Shown here: one piece after another, positions 46,048 to 55,738 of the stretch | How the letters are laid out: each line of letters starts with the position of its first letter | Numbering within the stretch: position 1 is the first letter of the stretch | Source: an uncultured Prevotellaceae bacterium | GTDB taxonomy: Bacteria > Bacteroidota > Bacteroidia > Bacteroidales > Bacteroidaceae | DNA: 64,000 nt | Direction: 5' to 3' | Assembly (NCBI GenBank): GCA_900316985.1 | Contig: ONFE01000004.1 | Span: 1 to 64,000 of the forward strand | Translations under genes and position numbers: made by a program | Notes under the pieces: model-generated | What the model was told of the DNA's origin: nothing | What the model saw: the letters and a program-made list of their open reading frames with translations, nothing else | Databases searched by the model: none

Positions 46048-48212
46048 AGAAACTCTATCTCATACTTATGTTTGTAGGCGTAGTGCTCTCTGGCTATGCC
46101 CAGCGCAAAGCACCCGCTGCAGACATCCGTACGATTACTATACATCTTACCGATGGTTCTACTATAGAACGCCCGGTGTGGGAAGTGGAGAAGATAACCT
46201 TCGGAACTTCCGAGAACACGCTCGAATCTACTGCACCCGACGCCGCCGTTGACCTTGGTCTCAGTGTGCAGTGGGCTCCTTTCAACTTAGGTGCTGCTAA
46301 TGCTTCAGAACCCGGTTTCCTGGTTGGATGGGGTGATGTTACAGGACGTAACCATTCTACCGATTTGAAATATTATCCCACGCTGACTCCCGACGGACAT
46401 ATAGTCAACACCAGTTACGACTTGGCCAAGGTGATGTGGGAGGACAAATGGCGTATGCCTACCGATGGGGAAATCAATGAACTGATTACTCAGTGTGACT
46501 GGGAGTGGACGGAACAGGATGGCGTGAATGGATATCTGGTGAAGTCACGTACGAACGAAAACAGTATCTTCCTTCCTGTAACGGGTGTTCGTACAGGAGA
46601 TGTAACTGGTGAGGCCGATATGGGCTATTATTGGTCAGGAATGCTTTCTGAGAATAAGACCAATGCCCAGATGTTAGGACTGACCGAAAATACCTTTACT
46701 ATGACCGAGATGGAGCGTTATCTCGGTATGGCCATTCGTCCTGTCTATGGCGACTATAAGCAGAAAGTAGAGGTAGCCATTAATGAGAATGGGGTTACGA
46801 AAGTGGCAGAAACAGTTTCCGTACCACTGATATTCACAGGAACGCTGAGTTATGTTTCTGATTATGGTGTGGCTTATGCTACTTCGGAGAGTACGCTGAA
46901 CGTACAAGGCAATAGCCGTGTGAACAAGTCTGGTGTCCCCAATGAGACGACCACAATCACCGTGGGTGGGCTGGAGTCTAATACTACCTATTATTTCAAG
47001 GCTTACGCCGTGACGGAGGGTAACTATGTGGAAAGTAACGTGATTTCTGTCACTACCGACGCCAAGTTCCCCATTCCTGATGCTGTAGATTTGGGCTTGA
47101 GCGTGAAATGGGCTAAATGGAATATGGGCGCCAGTTCCGAATACGAGGTTGGTGGCTATTATGGTTGGGGCGATCCTACCGGAGACATGATGTCGTGGAC
47201 CAGTTCTGACTATGCCAATGGCTATACGAAAACCACTATCTGTGGTGATGCAAATTATGATATAGCCACCGCCAACTGGGGTAAAGGATGGCGTCTGCCG
47301 AAAAAAGAGGAGGTGGAAGAACTGATGGAGAAGTCCACGATTACAGCAACAACGCAAAATGGCGTGGCTGGTTATATGCTCACTTGTAACGGACAGTCTA
47401 TCTTCCTTCCCAAAGGCGGATACGAGTATAGTAACAAGTTCTATTATGACAACTACTCTATGTATTGGACTGGCGAGACAGATAGCCAATTGCACCCTTA
47501 CGAACTGGCTATCTATAGCAAGACGCAATATGCTATTGTTGCCAATAACAACAAGGCAACCCACATGCTGATCCGTCCGGTATATGATGGTGGCGGTTCG
47601 TCTGGTGGCGGCACCTCTTCCAATGCATACGATAAGTATGCGGTGGATCTGGGTTTGAGTTCTTTGTGGTCATCGGTGAATTTGGGTGCTACGAAGAATA
47701 CGGCTGCTGGCAAGTTCTATGCATGGGGTGAGACCAAAGCCAATACCAGTTTCAAGAAAGAAGAATATGATTATTACGATGCCAGTTCAGATGCCTTCGT
47801 GAGCATAGGCAATGATATCAGTAATACGGAATATGATGCCGTAAAGGCAGCATGGGGTGGTAAATGGCACATGCCTACCTATTTTGATTTCCAGGAACTC
47901 AACGAAAGATGTACCTGGGAGAAAACCACGGTAAGCGGCGTGAATTGTTACAAAGTGACTGGCCCTTCAGGAAAGTTTATCTATTTGCCGATGACAGGTT
48001 ATTATTCATCAACGAGCACCGAACCGGCATATTCAACAACCAAAGCCCGCTATTGGGCTGGGACGCTTTATACGCTTCCTACGGCTGATCCCACACCTAA
48101 TGCGTATGCCTATGCTTATAATCTAGATATCAACACGAATCCTCAGGATTCCCAGCCCAATAAATACTATAGGTACTATGGTGCTGTGATTCGCCCGGTA
48201 AGAACGAAATAA
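46044..48212 (+). CDS. Secreted protein with three FISUMP-like domains
   Basis: The 722-residue product has a signal peptide (ending GYAQ). Three copies follow (residues ~68-236, ~345-513, ~532-720) of a ~170-residue domain with the pattern AVDLGLS-W-N-GA...GWGD...W...RMPT...IFLP.TG...YW.G...IRPV. This is the Fibrobacter-type major paralogous/DUF1566-like lectin-like fold. A fibronectin III-like segment (TTITVGGLESNTTYYFKAYAVTEG) lies between copies one and two. A Gly/Ser linker precedes the third. It is fifth in the + operon, 44 nt before the OmpA gene; a binding role is inferred. Confidence 0.72.
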   Translation: MKKLYLILMFVGVVLSGYAQRKAPAADIRTITIHLTDGSTIERPVWEVEKITFGTSENTLESTAPDAAVDLGLSVQWAPFNLGAANASEPGFLVGWGDVTGRNHSTDLKYYPTLTPDGHIVNTSYDLAKVMWEDKWRMPTDGEINELITQCDWEWTEQDGVNGYLVKSRTNENSIFLPVTGVRTGDVTGEADMGYYWSGMLSENKTNAQMLGLTENTFTMTEMERYLGMAIRPVYGDYKQKVEVAINENGVTKVAETVSVPLIFTGTLSYVSDYGVAYATSESTLNVQGNSRVNKSGVPNETTTITVGGLESNTTYYFKAYAVTEGNYVESNVISVTTDAKFPIPDAVDLGLSVKWAKWNMGASSEYEVGGYYGWGDPTGDMMSWTSSDYANGYTKTTICGDANYDIATANWGKGWRLPKKEEVEELMEKSTITATTQNGVAGYMLTCNGQSIFLPKGGYEYSNKFYYDNYSMYWTGETDSQLHPYELAIYSKTQYAIVANNNKATHMLIRPVYDGGGSSGGGTSSNAYDKYAVDLGLSSLWSSVNLGATKNTAAGKFYAWGETKANTSFKKEEYDYYDASSDAFVSIGNDISNTEYDAVKAAWGGKWHMPTYFDFQELNERCTWEKTTVSGVNCYKVTGPSGKFIYLPMTGYYSSTSTEPAYSTTKARYWAGTLYTLPTADPTPNAYAYAYNLDINTNPQDSQPNKYYRYYGAVIRPVRTK

Positions 48213-48256
48213 TGTTGAACCAAAATATATTATATTCATTTTAAATATTTAAAATT

Positions 48257-49414
48257 ATGAGAAGTTTAAAGACGTATTTAGTGGCTGCTTTGGCATTCGC
48301 GAGCCTGAGCGCCACAGCACAGACAAAGAAGGTGATTGACCGCGTCGATCAGCGCACTGTGCAAGAGTTGGATCACCAGGACGTGACCACGAAGTTTAAG
48401 AGCCATGCGTTCATTACACTGCAGGGTGGTGCTCAGTACACACTCGGTGAGGCCAAGTTCAAGGACCTGATTTCTCCGAACGTACAGCTCGGCATTGGCT
48501 ACCAGTTCAATCCTTGGTTCGCTGCCCGCATCCAGGGTAATGGATGGCAGAGTAAAGGTGGTTGGAACGGATTCTGCGCTACTCAAGGCTCTGCTCCTTA
48601 CACCAACACTTACAAGTGGAACTATGTGGCTCCCGGCCTCGACCTGATGTTCGACCTGACCAATGCTTTCGGCGGATGGAATCCCGACCGTTTCCTCTCT
48701 GTCGTATTGTTCGTAGGTGGTGGTGCCAACATCGCCTGGAAGAACGACGAGGCTAATGCTATTGCAGCTAACGTGAAGCAGCTCGACAACTACAACCTCC
48801 AGTACATCTGGGACGGTACAAAGGTTCGTCCGTTCGGCCGTGGCGGTTTGCAGCTCGGTTTCCGTCTGAGCGATGCCGTGAGCCTGCTGCTCGAAGGTAA
48901 CGCCAACATCCTCGGTGACAAGTACAACTCTAAGTATGGTGACAACCCCGACTGGTACTTCAACGCTCTGGCAGGTCTGCGCATCAACCTGGGCAAGACC
49001 AAGACCACTGAGACCAAGGACGTCTATCGTGACGTGGTTGTCTATGACACCATCTACAAGTACATCCAGGAGCCTGTTATCCCGAAGAAGGAGCAGATCC
49101 GTCGTGATGTGTTCTTCACCATCAACTCTACCGTCATCACTGACGCTGAGATGCAGAAGGTGAAGGAGATTGCCGAGTACCTGAACAAGTATCCCGAGGC
49201 AAAGGTCGTAGTTAGCGGCTATGCTGACAAGGGTACTGGTAACGAGCGTATCAACGCCCGTCTGGCTGCCCAGCGTGCCGACGTGGTGGTGAACACCCTG
49301 AAGAAGGACTATGGCATTGACGAGGGCCGTATCACCTACGATTCTTACGGCGACAAGGTACAGCCGTTCGAGGAGAACGACCTGAACCGTGTGTCAATCT
49401 GTATTGCTGAGTAA
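48257..49414 (+). CDS. OmpA-family protein, right copy
   Basis: The 385-residue protein has the same plan as the 32218 product: signal peptide, barrel, and C-terminal OmpA peptidoglycan-binding domain with SGYADKGTGNERINARL. The main difference is a barrel loop of 13 residues (GFCATQGSAPYTN in place of SYAQHPFTY). Identity extends ~25 bp upstream of the ATG and through the terminator. It ends the + operon. It likely anchors the operon's surface proteins at the outer membrane, an inference from repeated linkage. Confidence 0.92.
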   Translation: MRSLKTYLVAALAFASLSATAQTKKVIDRVDQRTVQELDHQDVTTKFKSHAFITLQGGAQYTLGEAKFKDLISPNVQLGIGYQFNPWFAARIQGNGWQSKGGWNGFCATQGSAPYTNTYKWNYVAPGLDLMFDLTNAFGGWNPDRFLSVVLFVGGGANIAWKNDEANAIAANVKQLDNYNLQYIWDGTKVRPFGRGGLQLGFRLSDAVSLLLEGNANILGDKYNSKYGDNPDWYFNALAGLRINLGKTKTTETKDVYRDVVVYDTIYKYIQEPVIPKKEQIRRDVFFTINSTVITDAEMQKVKEIAEYLNKYPEAKVVVSGYADKGTGNERINARLAAQRADVVVNTLKKDYGIDEGRITYDSYGDKVQPFEENDLNRVSICIAE

Positions 49415-49437
49415 TCAGTAAACATTACGCAAATAGC

Positions 49438-49478
49438 AACGGCTGCAGTTCCTCATGGAATTGCAGCCGTTATTCTTT
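49438..49478 (+). terminator. Terminator of the right ompA-like gene
   Basis: AACGGCTGCAGTTCC pairs with GGAATTGCAGCCGTT, followed by ATTCTTTT. Near-copy of the structure at 32156-32191. Confidence 0.85.
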
Positions 49479-49554
49479 TGCAGATATATCAATGATCAAT
49501 TCGGGTACAAAGTAAATTACTTTGTTGTTCATTTAACCATTGGGAGGCGTTCGA

Positions 49555-50295
49555 TTACCCATCACTTGCGGCACAAACTATATTACTTTGTTCCCCCTGC
49601 GGTGATTCTTCGTTTTCTTCCTTGACTTCCTCTGTTTCTTCCGGGGTAATAACCTGACCGTCTTTCAGATGGATGGTGCGGTCCGTAATGGCAGCCAGTT
49701 CCTCGTCGTGGGTGACGATGACGAAGGTCTGTCCGAATTTGTCGCGGAGGTCGAAGAACAGCTGATGAAGTTCGCTCTTGTTCTTGGAGTCGAGACTGCC
49801 GGAAGGTTCATCGGCCAGGATGACTGCGGGATTGTTCACCAATGCGCGAGCCACGGCTACACGCTGCTTTTCACCACCGGAAAGTTCGGCGGGTTTATGA
49901 TGTGCGCGGTCTGAAAGTCCCATGAATGACAGCAGTTCTTCCGCGCGCCGCTTGGCTTCGCTGTGGCCCTTTCCTGCAATATAGGCGGGAATCATCACGT
50001 TTTCAAGGGCAGTAAACTCGGGAAGGAGCTGGTGGAACTGAAAGACGAATCCGATGTGCTGGTTGCGGAAATCGGAAAGTGCCTTTTGTGATAGGGTGGT
50101 GGTGTCGATGCCATCTACACTTACGGAACCGCTATCGGGCTTATCGAGGGTTCCGATGATTTGCAGCAGGGTGGTCTTGCCGGCTCCCGATGGGCCGACG
50201 ATGCTGACGACTTCGCCTTTCTCAATATCGAGTGAGATACCTTTCAGTACCTGCAGCGAGCCGAAACTCTTTGTTATATCTTTTATATGTATCAT
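49555..50295 (-). CDS. lolD: ABC transporter ATPase, LolD type
   Basis: The 246-residue ATPase has Walker [28 protein letters not shown] after the Q loop, signature [15 protein letters not shown] and Walker [13 protein letters not shown]. These are characteristic of LolD/MacB-type ATPases, and LolD drives lipoprotein release from the inner membrane. A ~25-residue Glu-rich tail ([18 protein letters not shown]) is unusual. LolC/E permeases are not adjacent. It follows the antiporter gene by 19 nt and likely shares its transcript. Confidence 0.82.
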   Translation of the reverse strand: MIHIKDITKSFGSLQVLKGISLDIEKGEVVSIVGPSGAGKTTLLQIIGTLDKPDSGSVSVDGIDTTTLSQKALSDFRNQHIGFVFQFHQLLPEFTALENVMIPAYIAGKGHSEAKRRAEELLSFMGLSDRAHHKPAELSGGEKQRVAVARALVNNPAVILADEPSGSLDSKNKSELHQLFFDLRDKFGQTFVIVTHDEELAAITDRTIHLKDGQVITPEETEEVKEENEESPQGEQSNIVCAASDG

Positions 50296-50314
50296 ATTTC
50301 TCTGTCTATTCTAT

Positions 50315-52462
50315 TCACTCTGTGTGATGCCTTTTCTTCCACCATTCGCGGAGCAGGGCATAGGCACTGGTTTCCTCACGCTTCTGCGGAGCCGTGAAAC
50401 TCATCACGTTCAAAGGCTCGCCATACTGGTCGGGGAAAATGATCATCAGATTCTGCCGCTGATAGAAACGCTGCAGTTCTGCAGGCAGTTTCTCGAAGGC
50501 AGTCTTGTAACTCACCGTTCCCTTACGGGCCGTGATGACCACAAAGAGATGATCGTCGTTGATGGTCTGTGCCAATTGCGGCAGTTGGTTCCAGTGAGGC
50601 ATGGCCTGGTAATCAACCCGGATATCGGAATGCTGGTTCTGGATATGCTGGTTGATGAGGGCCAGCGTGTCCTGACGGCCATGGAACTGAATGCGGCATT
50701 CCAGATTACCGGCCAGTCGGGCCAAACGGTCTATCCATCTGTGGAATCCCGGTTCAAACTCCGCCCTTGAAGGAACGGCCACCTGTATACGGCGGATGGT
50801 ATTGAGGGGTTGCATCACCTTGACGATGATAATCTGACGGTTGAGTTCCGTGAAGAGATTCTCGGTGAAGATGCCCCAGAAGGAATCCTTCTCATTTTTG
50901 GGCTCGTGGAGTCCGATGATGATTTCACTGGCCTGGTATTCCTTGAAGGCATGCACGATGCCGTTGGCGATATTCGTAGCAATGCGGCTCTGCGTCTGCA
51001 TCCTGACATTGGCAGCGGAAGCCGCTTTCGTGGCTTGTTCGAGCAGCTGGCGACCCAAAGCCTGGTTTTTCTTTACCTCAGCGTCATCGAGCACCACATT
51101 CAGACCGATGATACCGCGGTTCAGACGCTCATTTCGCATCAGGATGGCCAGCGTGACCAGTGTGTTGCTGTTGCCGTGGTATTTCAGCGGCAGCAGTATC
51201 TTCTCGTCGTCGCCCGTTTTGTCATCTTCGTTGATGATGTTGTCCTCAAGCACGATTTTCTGCGCGGCAAACTCCGTCATCAGGGAAGAAATGACGCAGG
51301 TGAAGAGTATCATCATCACCACACCGTTGAGCATATCGGCATCCACCAGGTAGCTGCCGTCGCCGATGCTGAGCTTCATACCCACCATCACGATGGCAAT
51401 GGAGCCTGCTGCGTGGGCGGAGGTCAGACCGAACATCATGTGCCCATACGATACAGGCATGCGGAATCCGATGCCCGCCAGGTAGCCGGCCACCATCTTT
51501 CCGACCGTTCCCATCACCACCATGATAACAACCACATAGGCGGTGTGCCAACTCTCAAAGAGCACGCCGATATTGATGAGCATTCCCACACCAATTAGGA
51601 AATAGGGAATGAAGATGGCATTGCCGATAAACTCCAGACGTCCCATCAGCGGGGAGACACGCGGAATGTAGCGGTTGAGCGTGAGACCGGCAAAGAAGGC
51701 GCCAAGTACACCTTCGAGTCCGATAAACGACGTGATGGAAGCACTGAGGAAAAGGATGGAAAGGATGAAGATAAACTGCGTGACGGCATCACTGTATCGC
51801 TGCAGGAACCAGCGCGTCACCCTTGGCACGATGTATACCATACCCGTCAGATAGACAGCCAGTTTCAGCAACGGTAGGAAAAATGTGTAGAAAACCGACG
51901 GTGAACCGTTGGGAGTCTGCATGGCATGTACAGCCCCAACAATAAACGAAAGACTGATGAGCGCCATCGTCAGGGCAATCATCGAGGCACCCACGGAGAG
52001 CGTGACGGCCCGATGGCGTTGCAAACCGTATTTCGTGACAATAGGATAGGCTATCAGCGTGTTGGACGACAGGATACAGCAGAGCAGTAAGGTGGCCTCC
52101 TTGCTGTAGTCGAGCAGGCGGATACCTGCCACATAAACCATGATAAAGGGTACGAGGAAGGTGAGCAGTCCGAAGACAATCATCTTGCGCAGGTGTTTCC
52201 GCGTGCCGTCCATATCCATCTCCAGACCGGCAAGGAACATGATGAAATAGAGACCCACCTGTCCGAAAATCTCAAAGGAAGCATCCCGCTGCAGAATGTT
52301 CAATCCGTATTGTCCCACGACGATACCCGCGAGCACCATTCCGATGATGTGCGGAATGCGCAACTTGCTCATGATCATCGGCGCTAACAGGATGATGCAT
52401 AGCACGATGAAGAAAATCCATGTAGGGTCGGTAATGGGAAAGTATGCACCGAGATTGAACAT
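50315..52462 (-). CDS. CPA2-family cation:proton antiporter
   Basis: The 715-residue membrane protein has ~12 hydrophobic segments in residues 1-410, including [24 protein letters not shown] and [15 protein letters not shown], typical of KefB/NapA-type antiporters. The ~300-residue cytoplasmic C-terminal part ([22 protein letters not shown]...) resembles two universal-stress-like nucleotide-binding domains rather than a TrkA-N domain. It probably exchanges Na+ or K+ for H+. A TAATTTTG -7 element is at 52491-52484 on the - strand. Confidence 0.87.
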   Translation of the reverse strand: MFNLGAYFPITDPTWIFFIVLCIILLAPMIMSKLRIPHIIGMVLAGIVVGQYGLNILQRDASFEIFGQVGLYFIMFLAGLEMDMDGTRKHLRKMIVFGLLTFLVPFIMVYVAGIRLLDYSKEATLLLCCILSSNTLIAYPIVTKYGLQRHRAVTLSVGASMIALTMALISLSFIVGAVHAMQTPNGSPSVFYTFFLPLLKLAVYLTGMVYIVPRVTRWFLQRYSDAVTQFIFILSILFLSASITSFIGLEGVLGAFFAGLTLNRYIPRVSPLMGRLEFIGNAIFIPYFLIGVGMLINIGVLFESWHTAYVVVIMVVMGTVGKMVAGYLAGIGFRMPVSYGHMMFGLTSAHAAGSIAIVMVGMKLSIGDGSYLVDADMLNGVVMMILFTCVISSLMTEFAAQKIVLEDNIINEDDKTGDDEKILLPLKYHGNSNTLVTLAILMRNERLNRGIIGLNVVLDDAEVKKNQALGRQLLEQATKAASAANVRMQTQSRIATNIANGIVHAFKEYQASEIIIGLHEPKNEKDSFWGIFTENLFTELNRQIIIVKVMQPLNTIRRIQVAVPSRAEFEPGFHRWIDRLARLAGNLECRIQFHGRQDTLALINQHIQNQHSDIRVDYQAMPHWNQLPQLAQTINDDHLFVVITARKGTVSYKTAFEKLPAELQRFYQRQNLMIIFPDQYGEPLNVMSFTAPQKREETSAYALLREWWKKRHHTE

Positions 52463-52591
52463 GATTTATCACCTTTTGACTGCAAAATTACAACTTTTTC
52501 TGTCAATCTTGCAATAAATACGCTGAAAAGTTGTACTTTTGCTCGGTTTTACCAAGCGAAGGTACTCTTGTTGGGAAAAACTCAAAATTCT

Positions 52592-52623
52592 TTTGGCTTT
52601 TCGCTCACTTATTCGTACCTTTG
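52592..52623 (+). promoter_or_regulatory. Promoter for asd
   Basis: TTTG (52592-52595), 20-bp spacer with TTTTCGCTCACTT, TACCTTTG (52616-52623). A TAAGGAG stretch follows before the ATG. Confidence 0.8.
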
Positions 52624-52657
52624 CATCCGAATTAAAAAAATAAGGAGACAAAAGACA

Positions 52658-53680
52658 ATGAAAGTAGCAATTGTTGGCGTAAGTGGTGCCGTGGGACAGG
52701 AGTTCCTGCGTATCCTCGATGAGAGAAACTTCCCTATGGATGAGTTGGTATTGTTCGGCAGCGAGCGTTCCGCCGGGCGAAAGTATACCTTCAGGGGAAA
52801 GGAAATTGAAGTGAAACTGCTTCAGCACAACGACGACTTCAAGGGTGTGGACATTGCGTTCACTTCCGCCGGTGCTGGTACGAGCAAGGAATTTGCTGCC
52901 GACATTACGAAATACGGAGCTGTGATGATTGACAACTCCAGTGCCTTCCGTATGGATGAGGATGTGCCCTTGGTGGTGCCTGAGTGCAACGCCGAGGATG
53001 CCTTGAACCGCCCACGCGGTATCATTGCCAATCCGAACTGTACAACTATTATGATGGTGGTCTGCCTGCAACCGCTGGAAAAACTGAGCCACATCAAGCG
53101 CATCCACGTGGCTTCCTATCAGAGTGCTTCGGGTGCCGGAGCCGCAGCCATGGCCGAACTGCAGCAGCAGTATAAGGAGATGGTAGAAGAGGGTGAGGTG
53201 AAGACCGTGAAGAAGTTCGCCCATCAGCTGGCTTACAACGTGATTCCTCAGATTGACGTATTCCAGCCCAACGGCTATACCAAGGAAGAGATGAAGATGT
53301 ACAACGAGACGCAGAAGATCATGCATACCGATGCCAAATGCTCGGCCATGTGTGTCCGTGTGTCTTCCCTTCGCAGCCATTCCGAGAGTGTGTGGATTGA
53401 GACGGAGCGTCCCATCAGCGTGGAAGAGGCCCAGCAGGCTTTGGCCGCTGCTCCCGGTGTGACGCTGAAGGATGATCCTTCAAACCTTGTCTATCCGATG
53501 CCTTTGGAGACTGCCGGTCACGATGATGTCTATGTGGGCCGCGTCCGTAAGGATATCAGCGATGAGAACGGTCTGACTTTCTGGCTCAGCGGTGACCAGA
53601 TCCGCAAGGGTGCTGCGCTGAATGCTGTTCAGATTGGAGAGTTCCTTGTAGAAAAGAAAGACTTACCATGCTTTAAATAA
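52658..53680 (+). CDS. asd: Aspartate-semialdehyde dehydrogenase
   Basis: The 340-residue NADPH enzyme makes aspartate semialdehyde for lysine, threonine, methionine and diaminopimelate. It has [12 protein letters not shown] (nucleotide binding), catalytic Cys128 in ANPNCTTI, and a later His in [13 protein letters not shown] at 52658 is preceded by AAGGAG; a TTG 90 nt earlier lies upstream of the promoter's -33 and is rejected. It is monocistronic with a terminator at 53705. Confidence 0.96.
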   Translation: MKVAIVGVSGAVGQEFLRILDERNFPMDELVLFGSERSAGRKYTFRGKEIEVKLLQHNDDFKGVDIAFTSAGAGTSKEFAADITKYGAVMIDNSSAFRMDEDVPLVVPECNAEDALNRPRGIIANPNCTTIMMVVCLQPLEKLSHIKRIHVASYQSASGAGAAAMAELQQQYKEMVEEGEVKTVKKFAHQLAYNVIPQIDVFQPNGYTKEEMKMYNETQKIMHTDAKCSAMCVRVSSLRSHSESVWIETERPISVEEAQQALAAAPGVTLKDDPSNLVYPMPLETAGHDDVYVGRVRKDISDENGLTFWLSGDQIRKGAALNAVQIGEFLVEKKDLPCFK

Positions 53681-53704
53681 GCAAATCTCTTTATAGCAAG
53701 ATAA

Positions 53705-53733
53705 AAAAGGCTTCCCGCATGGGAAGCCTTTTA
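53705..53733. terminator. Bidirectional terminator between asd and tRNA-Leu
   Basis: AAAAAAGGCTTCCC pairs with GGGAAGCCTTTT around GCAT. Flanking A and T runs suit both the + asd and the - tRNA-Leu transcripts. Confidence 0.85.
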
Positions 53734-53736
53734 TTG

Positions 53737-53818
53737 TGCGCCTGACAGGACTCGAACCTGCACGTCGGAAGACACTAGATCCTAAGTCTAGCGCGTCTAC
53801 CAATTCCGCCACAGGCGC
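53737..53818 (-). tRNA. tRNA-Leu (anticodon UAG)
   Basis: On the - strand: acceptor GCGCCTG/CAGGCGC, D arm GGCGGAATTGGTAGACGC, anticodon arm CTAGA-CTTAGGA-TCTAG, a variable arm typical of class II tRNAs, and GGTTCGAGTCC in the T arm. The anticodon TAG reads CUN leucine codons. CCA is not encoded. Confidence 0.95.
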
Positions 53819-53829
53819 AAAACCGGGGA

Positions 53830-53861
53830 CAAAATTACATCTTTTTTATGAAACGGCCAAA
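53830..53861 (-). promoter_or_regulatory. Promoter for tRNA-Leu
   Basis: On the - strand TTTG (53861-53858), 20-bp spacer, TAATTTTG (53837-53830), 12 nt before the tRNA. It abuts the stop of the upstream FecE-like gene. Confidence 0.75.
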
Positions 53862-53862
53862 A

Positions 53863-54690
53863 TTATTCGCGATTTGTTACTCTGATGGCCAGAGTTTGCG
53901 GGTCAAAGTGGAGTCCGGGACGGTCGATGAAATGGCTGAGACTGCCGTTGGAGGCCAGTTCCCGGGGAGTGCCGATGATGAGGGTGGTCTCTTTCGGGTT
54001 TTGGCACAGCCCGTTATTCGACGGGTTTTCGGTGGTCATGAGCCAGAGTTCGTCTGCAATTTGGAGAGCCAGTTCCATGTCGTGGGTGGAAAGGAAGATG
54101 GTCTTTCCTGTTTCGCGGGCCAGATGACGGAGTAGCGTAAGCATCTCCACCTTCGAGGGATAGTCCAGGAAAGCGGTAGGTTCGTCGAGATAGATGACAG
54201 GCGTCTGCTGGGCTAAAGCCTTGGCTATCATCGTTTTCTGGCGTTCTCCGTCGGAGAGCGTCTGGATCAGTCGATCCTGCAGGGATTCGATGCCTACCAG
54301 ACGGAGGCTTTCCTTCACCACCTCTTTGTCATCCTCATTGAGTCGGCCCCAGAAACCCGTGTAGGGGCTGCGGCCAAGTCCTACCAGTTCGAAGACGGTC
54401 ATATTCTGGACGTCGGGCTTTTCGGTGAGTACTACGCCGATGAGGCGCGAGAGTTGCTTGTCGCTGAGGGTGGAGAGGGGAATGGGGGATTCGTTATCGA
54501 TAAAGATTTCACCGCTGAGCGGGGGCTGGAAAGCGGAAAGGGTACGCAGCAAAGTACTTTTTCCGATACCGTTGGCACCGATCAGACAGGTGAGACGGCC
54601 GCTGTGGAGGGTGGCGTTGATGCCTGAAGCCACAACCTTCGTGTTGTTCTTCTGCGCGTACCCTATGGTGAGTTCTTTCAGTTCTATCAT
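53863..54690 (-). CDS. ABC transporter ATPase, FecE/BtuD type
   Basis: The 276-residue ATPase has Walker A GANGIGKST, signature LSDGERQKTMIAKAL, Walker B VIYLDEPTAFLD and switch His in STHDMELAL. The family energises iron-siderophore, haem or cobalamin uptake. No permease or binding protein is adjacent. ATG at 54690 leaves a 10-nt gap after the S41 gene; an upstream GTG at 54720 would overlap that gene. It is last in the parC-DUF3316-S41 operon. Confidence 0.85.
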   Translation of the reverse strand: MIELKELTIGYAQKNNTKVVASGINATLHSGRLTCLIGANGIGKSTLLRTLSAFQPPLSGEIFIDNESPIPLSTLSDKQLSRLIGVVLTEKPDVQNMTVFELVGLGRSPYTGFWGRLNEDDKEVVKESLRLVGIESLQDRLIQTLSDGERQKTMIAKALAQQTPVIYLDEPTAFLDYPSKVEMLTLLRHLARETGKTIFLSTHDMELALQIADELWLMTTENPSNNGLCQNPKETTLIIGTPRELASNGSLSHFIDRPGLHFDPQTLAIRVTNRE

Positions 54691-54700
54691 GGGGAGATGG

Positions 54701-55738
54701 TTATTTGTTGAGCAAGTCACGGGCGTATTCTATGATGGTGTCCTTGCCGCGGAGGAAATCTTCCTGAGTCATATCGACGTGATGGTCGGGGGCAATGCCG
54801 AATTCCGTGCTTTGCTTGTCACGGTCGTACATCGGACAGGCGGAGAACCTGACGCCCCAGCCATTAGGCAGTTCGCTGGTAAAGGGAAGTCCTGCGCCGC
54901 CACCCGTCCGGTCACCGACGATAGTTACCTGTGGACAGCATTTCATATACTTCGTAAATTCATTGGCGGCGCTGTATACCTGACGGTTGGTGAGCAGGAT
55001 GACGCGCTTCTGCCATCTGACGCCGTTAGAGGGCTTGAGCCGCTGTTCCTCGAGTTTGGAGAAATCGTTGTGGCCGGTTCCCGTCTTGTGCTGCATGTAG
55101 CCCACCAGTATCTCCTCGTTGGTGAAACGGGCCGCGAAAGTCTCCGCATCGGTGAGCAGACCGCCGCCGTTGTCGCGAATGTCAATGATAAGTCCGTTGC
55201 AGGGGGCAAAATCGGACAGCACATGGTCGAGATTACCTGAACCGATGGCACTTTCGAAAGAGGCGCATCGCAGGTAGCCGATATTGTCGTCGAGCACACG
55301 GTAGCGGAGCGGGCCTGCTATCTTGTAGTCGGTGCCTATGTACTTATGATATATGGTGTCGCTGAAGTTTGACGGGTAGTTCTCATGCCAACTCCAGTTG
55401 CGGCCCACATCGAAGGAAGAATAGAGGTTGACGTGCCCGTCTTTCAGTTCTGAGAGCATCTTGGCGAGCACCTCGAAGAGTTGTGATGAGCTCATGCCTG
55501 CGTCCACTTGCGGGGAATATTTGGCGTGGATGGCATTCCAGTCGATATTCTTTTCCTTGAAGAAGCAGTAATGCTGGTCCATGATGTTCCAGAGAGCCTC
55601 GAAGTTGCCGCGGGCATTGTCGTCATATTCCTCTTCCTTGATGCAGGAGGAAAAGAGGAAGAGCGTGAGGAAGAGTCCGAGCGGTACAAGTGTCCTGCAC
55701 CAGATGGCAACGCGGAGAAATTCTTTTATATGAGTCAT
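54701..55738 (-). CDS. S41-family peptidase, lipoprotein
   Basis: The 345-residue product has a lipoprotein signal (LTLFLFSSC, Cys32). The tail-specific protease fold includes IIDIRDNGGG and the catalytic Ser in NRQVYSAANEF (~residue 255), and GDRTGGGAGLP. No PDZ domain is obvious, so it is a short S41 form. It is outer- or inner-membrane attached and periplasmic; substrate unknown. It overlaps the DUF3316 gene by 4 bp. Confidence 0.85.
   Translation of the reverse strand: MTHIKEFLRVAIWCRTLVPLGLFLTLFLFSSCIKEEEYDDNARGNFEALWNIMDQHYCFFKEKNIDWNAIHAKYSPQVDAGMSSSQLFEVLAKMLSELKDGHVNLYSSFDVGRNWSWHENYPSNFSDTIYHKYIGTDYKIAGPLRYRVLDDNIGYLRCASFESAIGSGNLDHVLSDFAPCNGLIIDIRDNGGGLLTDAETFAARFTNEEILVGYMQHKTGTGHNDFSKLEEQRLKPSNGVRWQKRVILLTNRQVYSAANEFTKYMKCCPQVTIVGDRTGGGAGLPFTSELPNGWGVRFSACPMYDRDKQSTEFGIAPDHHVDMTQEDFLRGKDTIIEYARDLLNK

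Noticed and set aside
52568-52657. Extended N terminus for Asd from TTG at 52568
   Set aside because: It would place the start upstream of the promoter; the nucleotide-binding motif begins right after ATG 52658.
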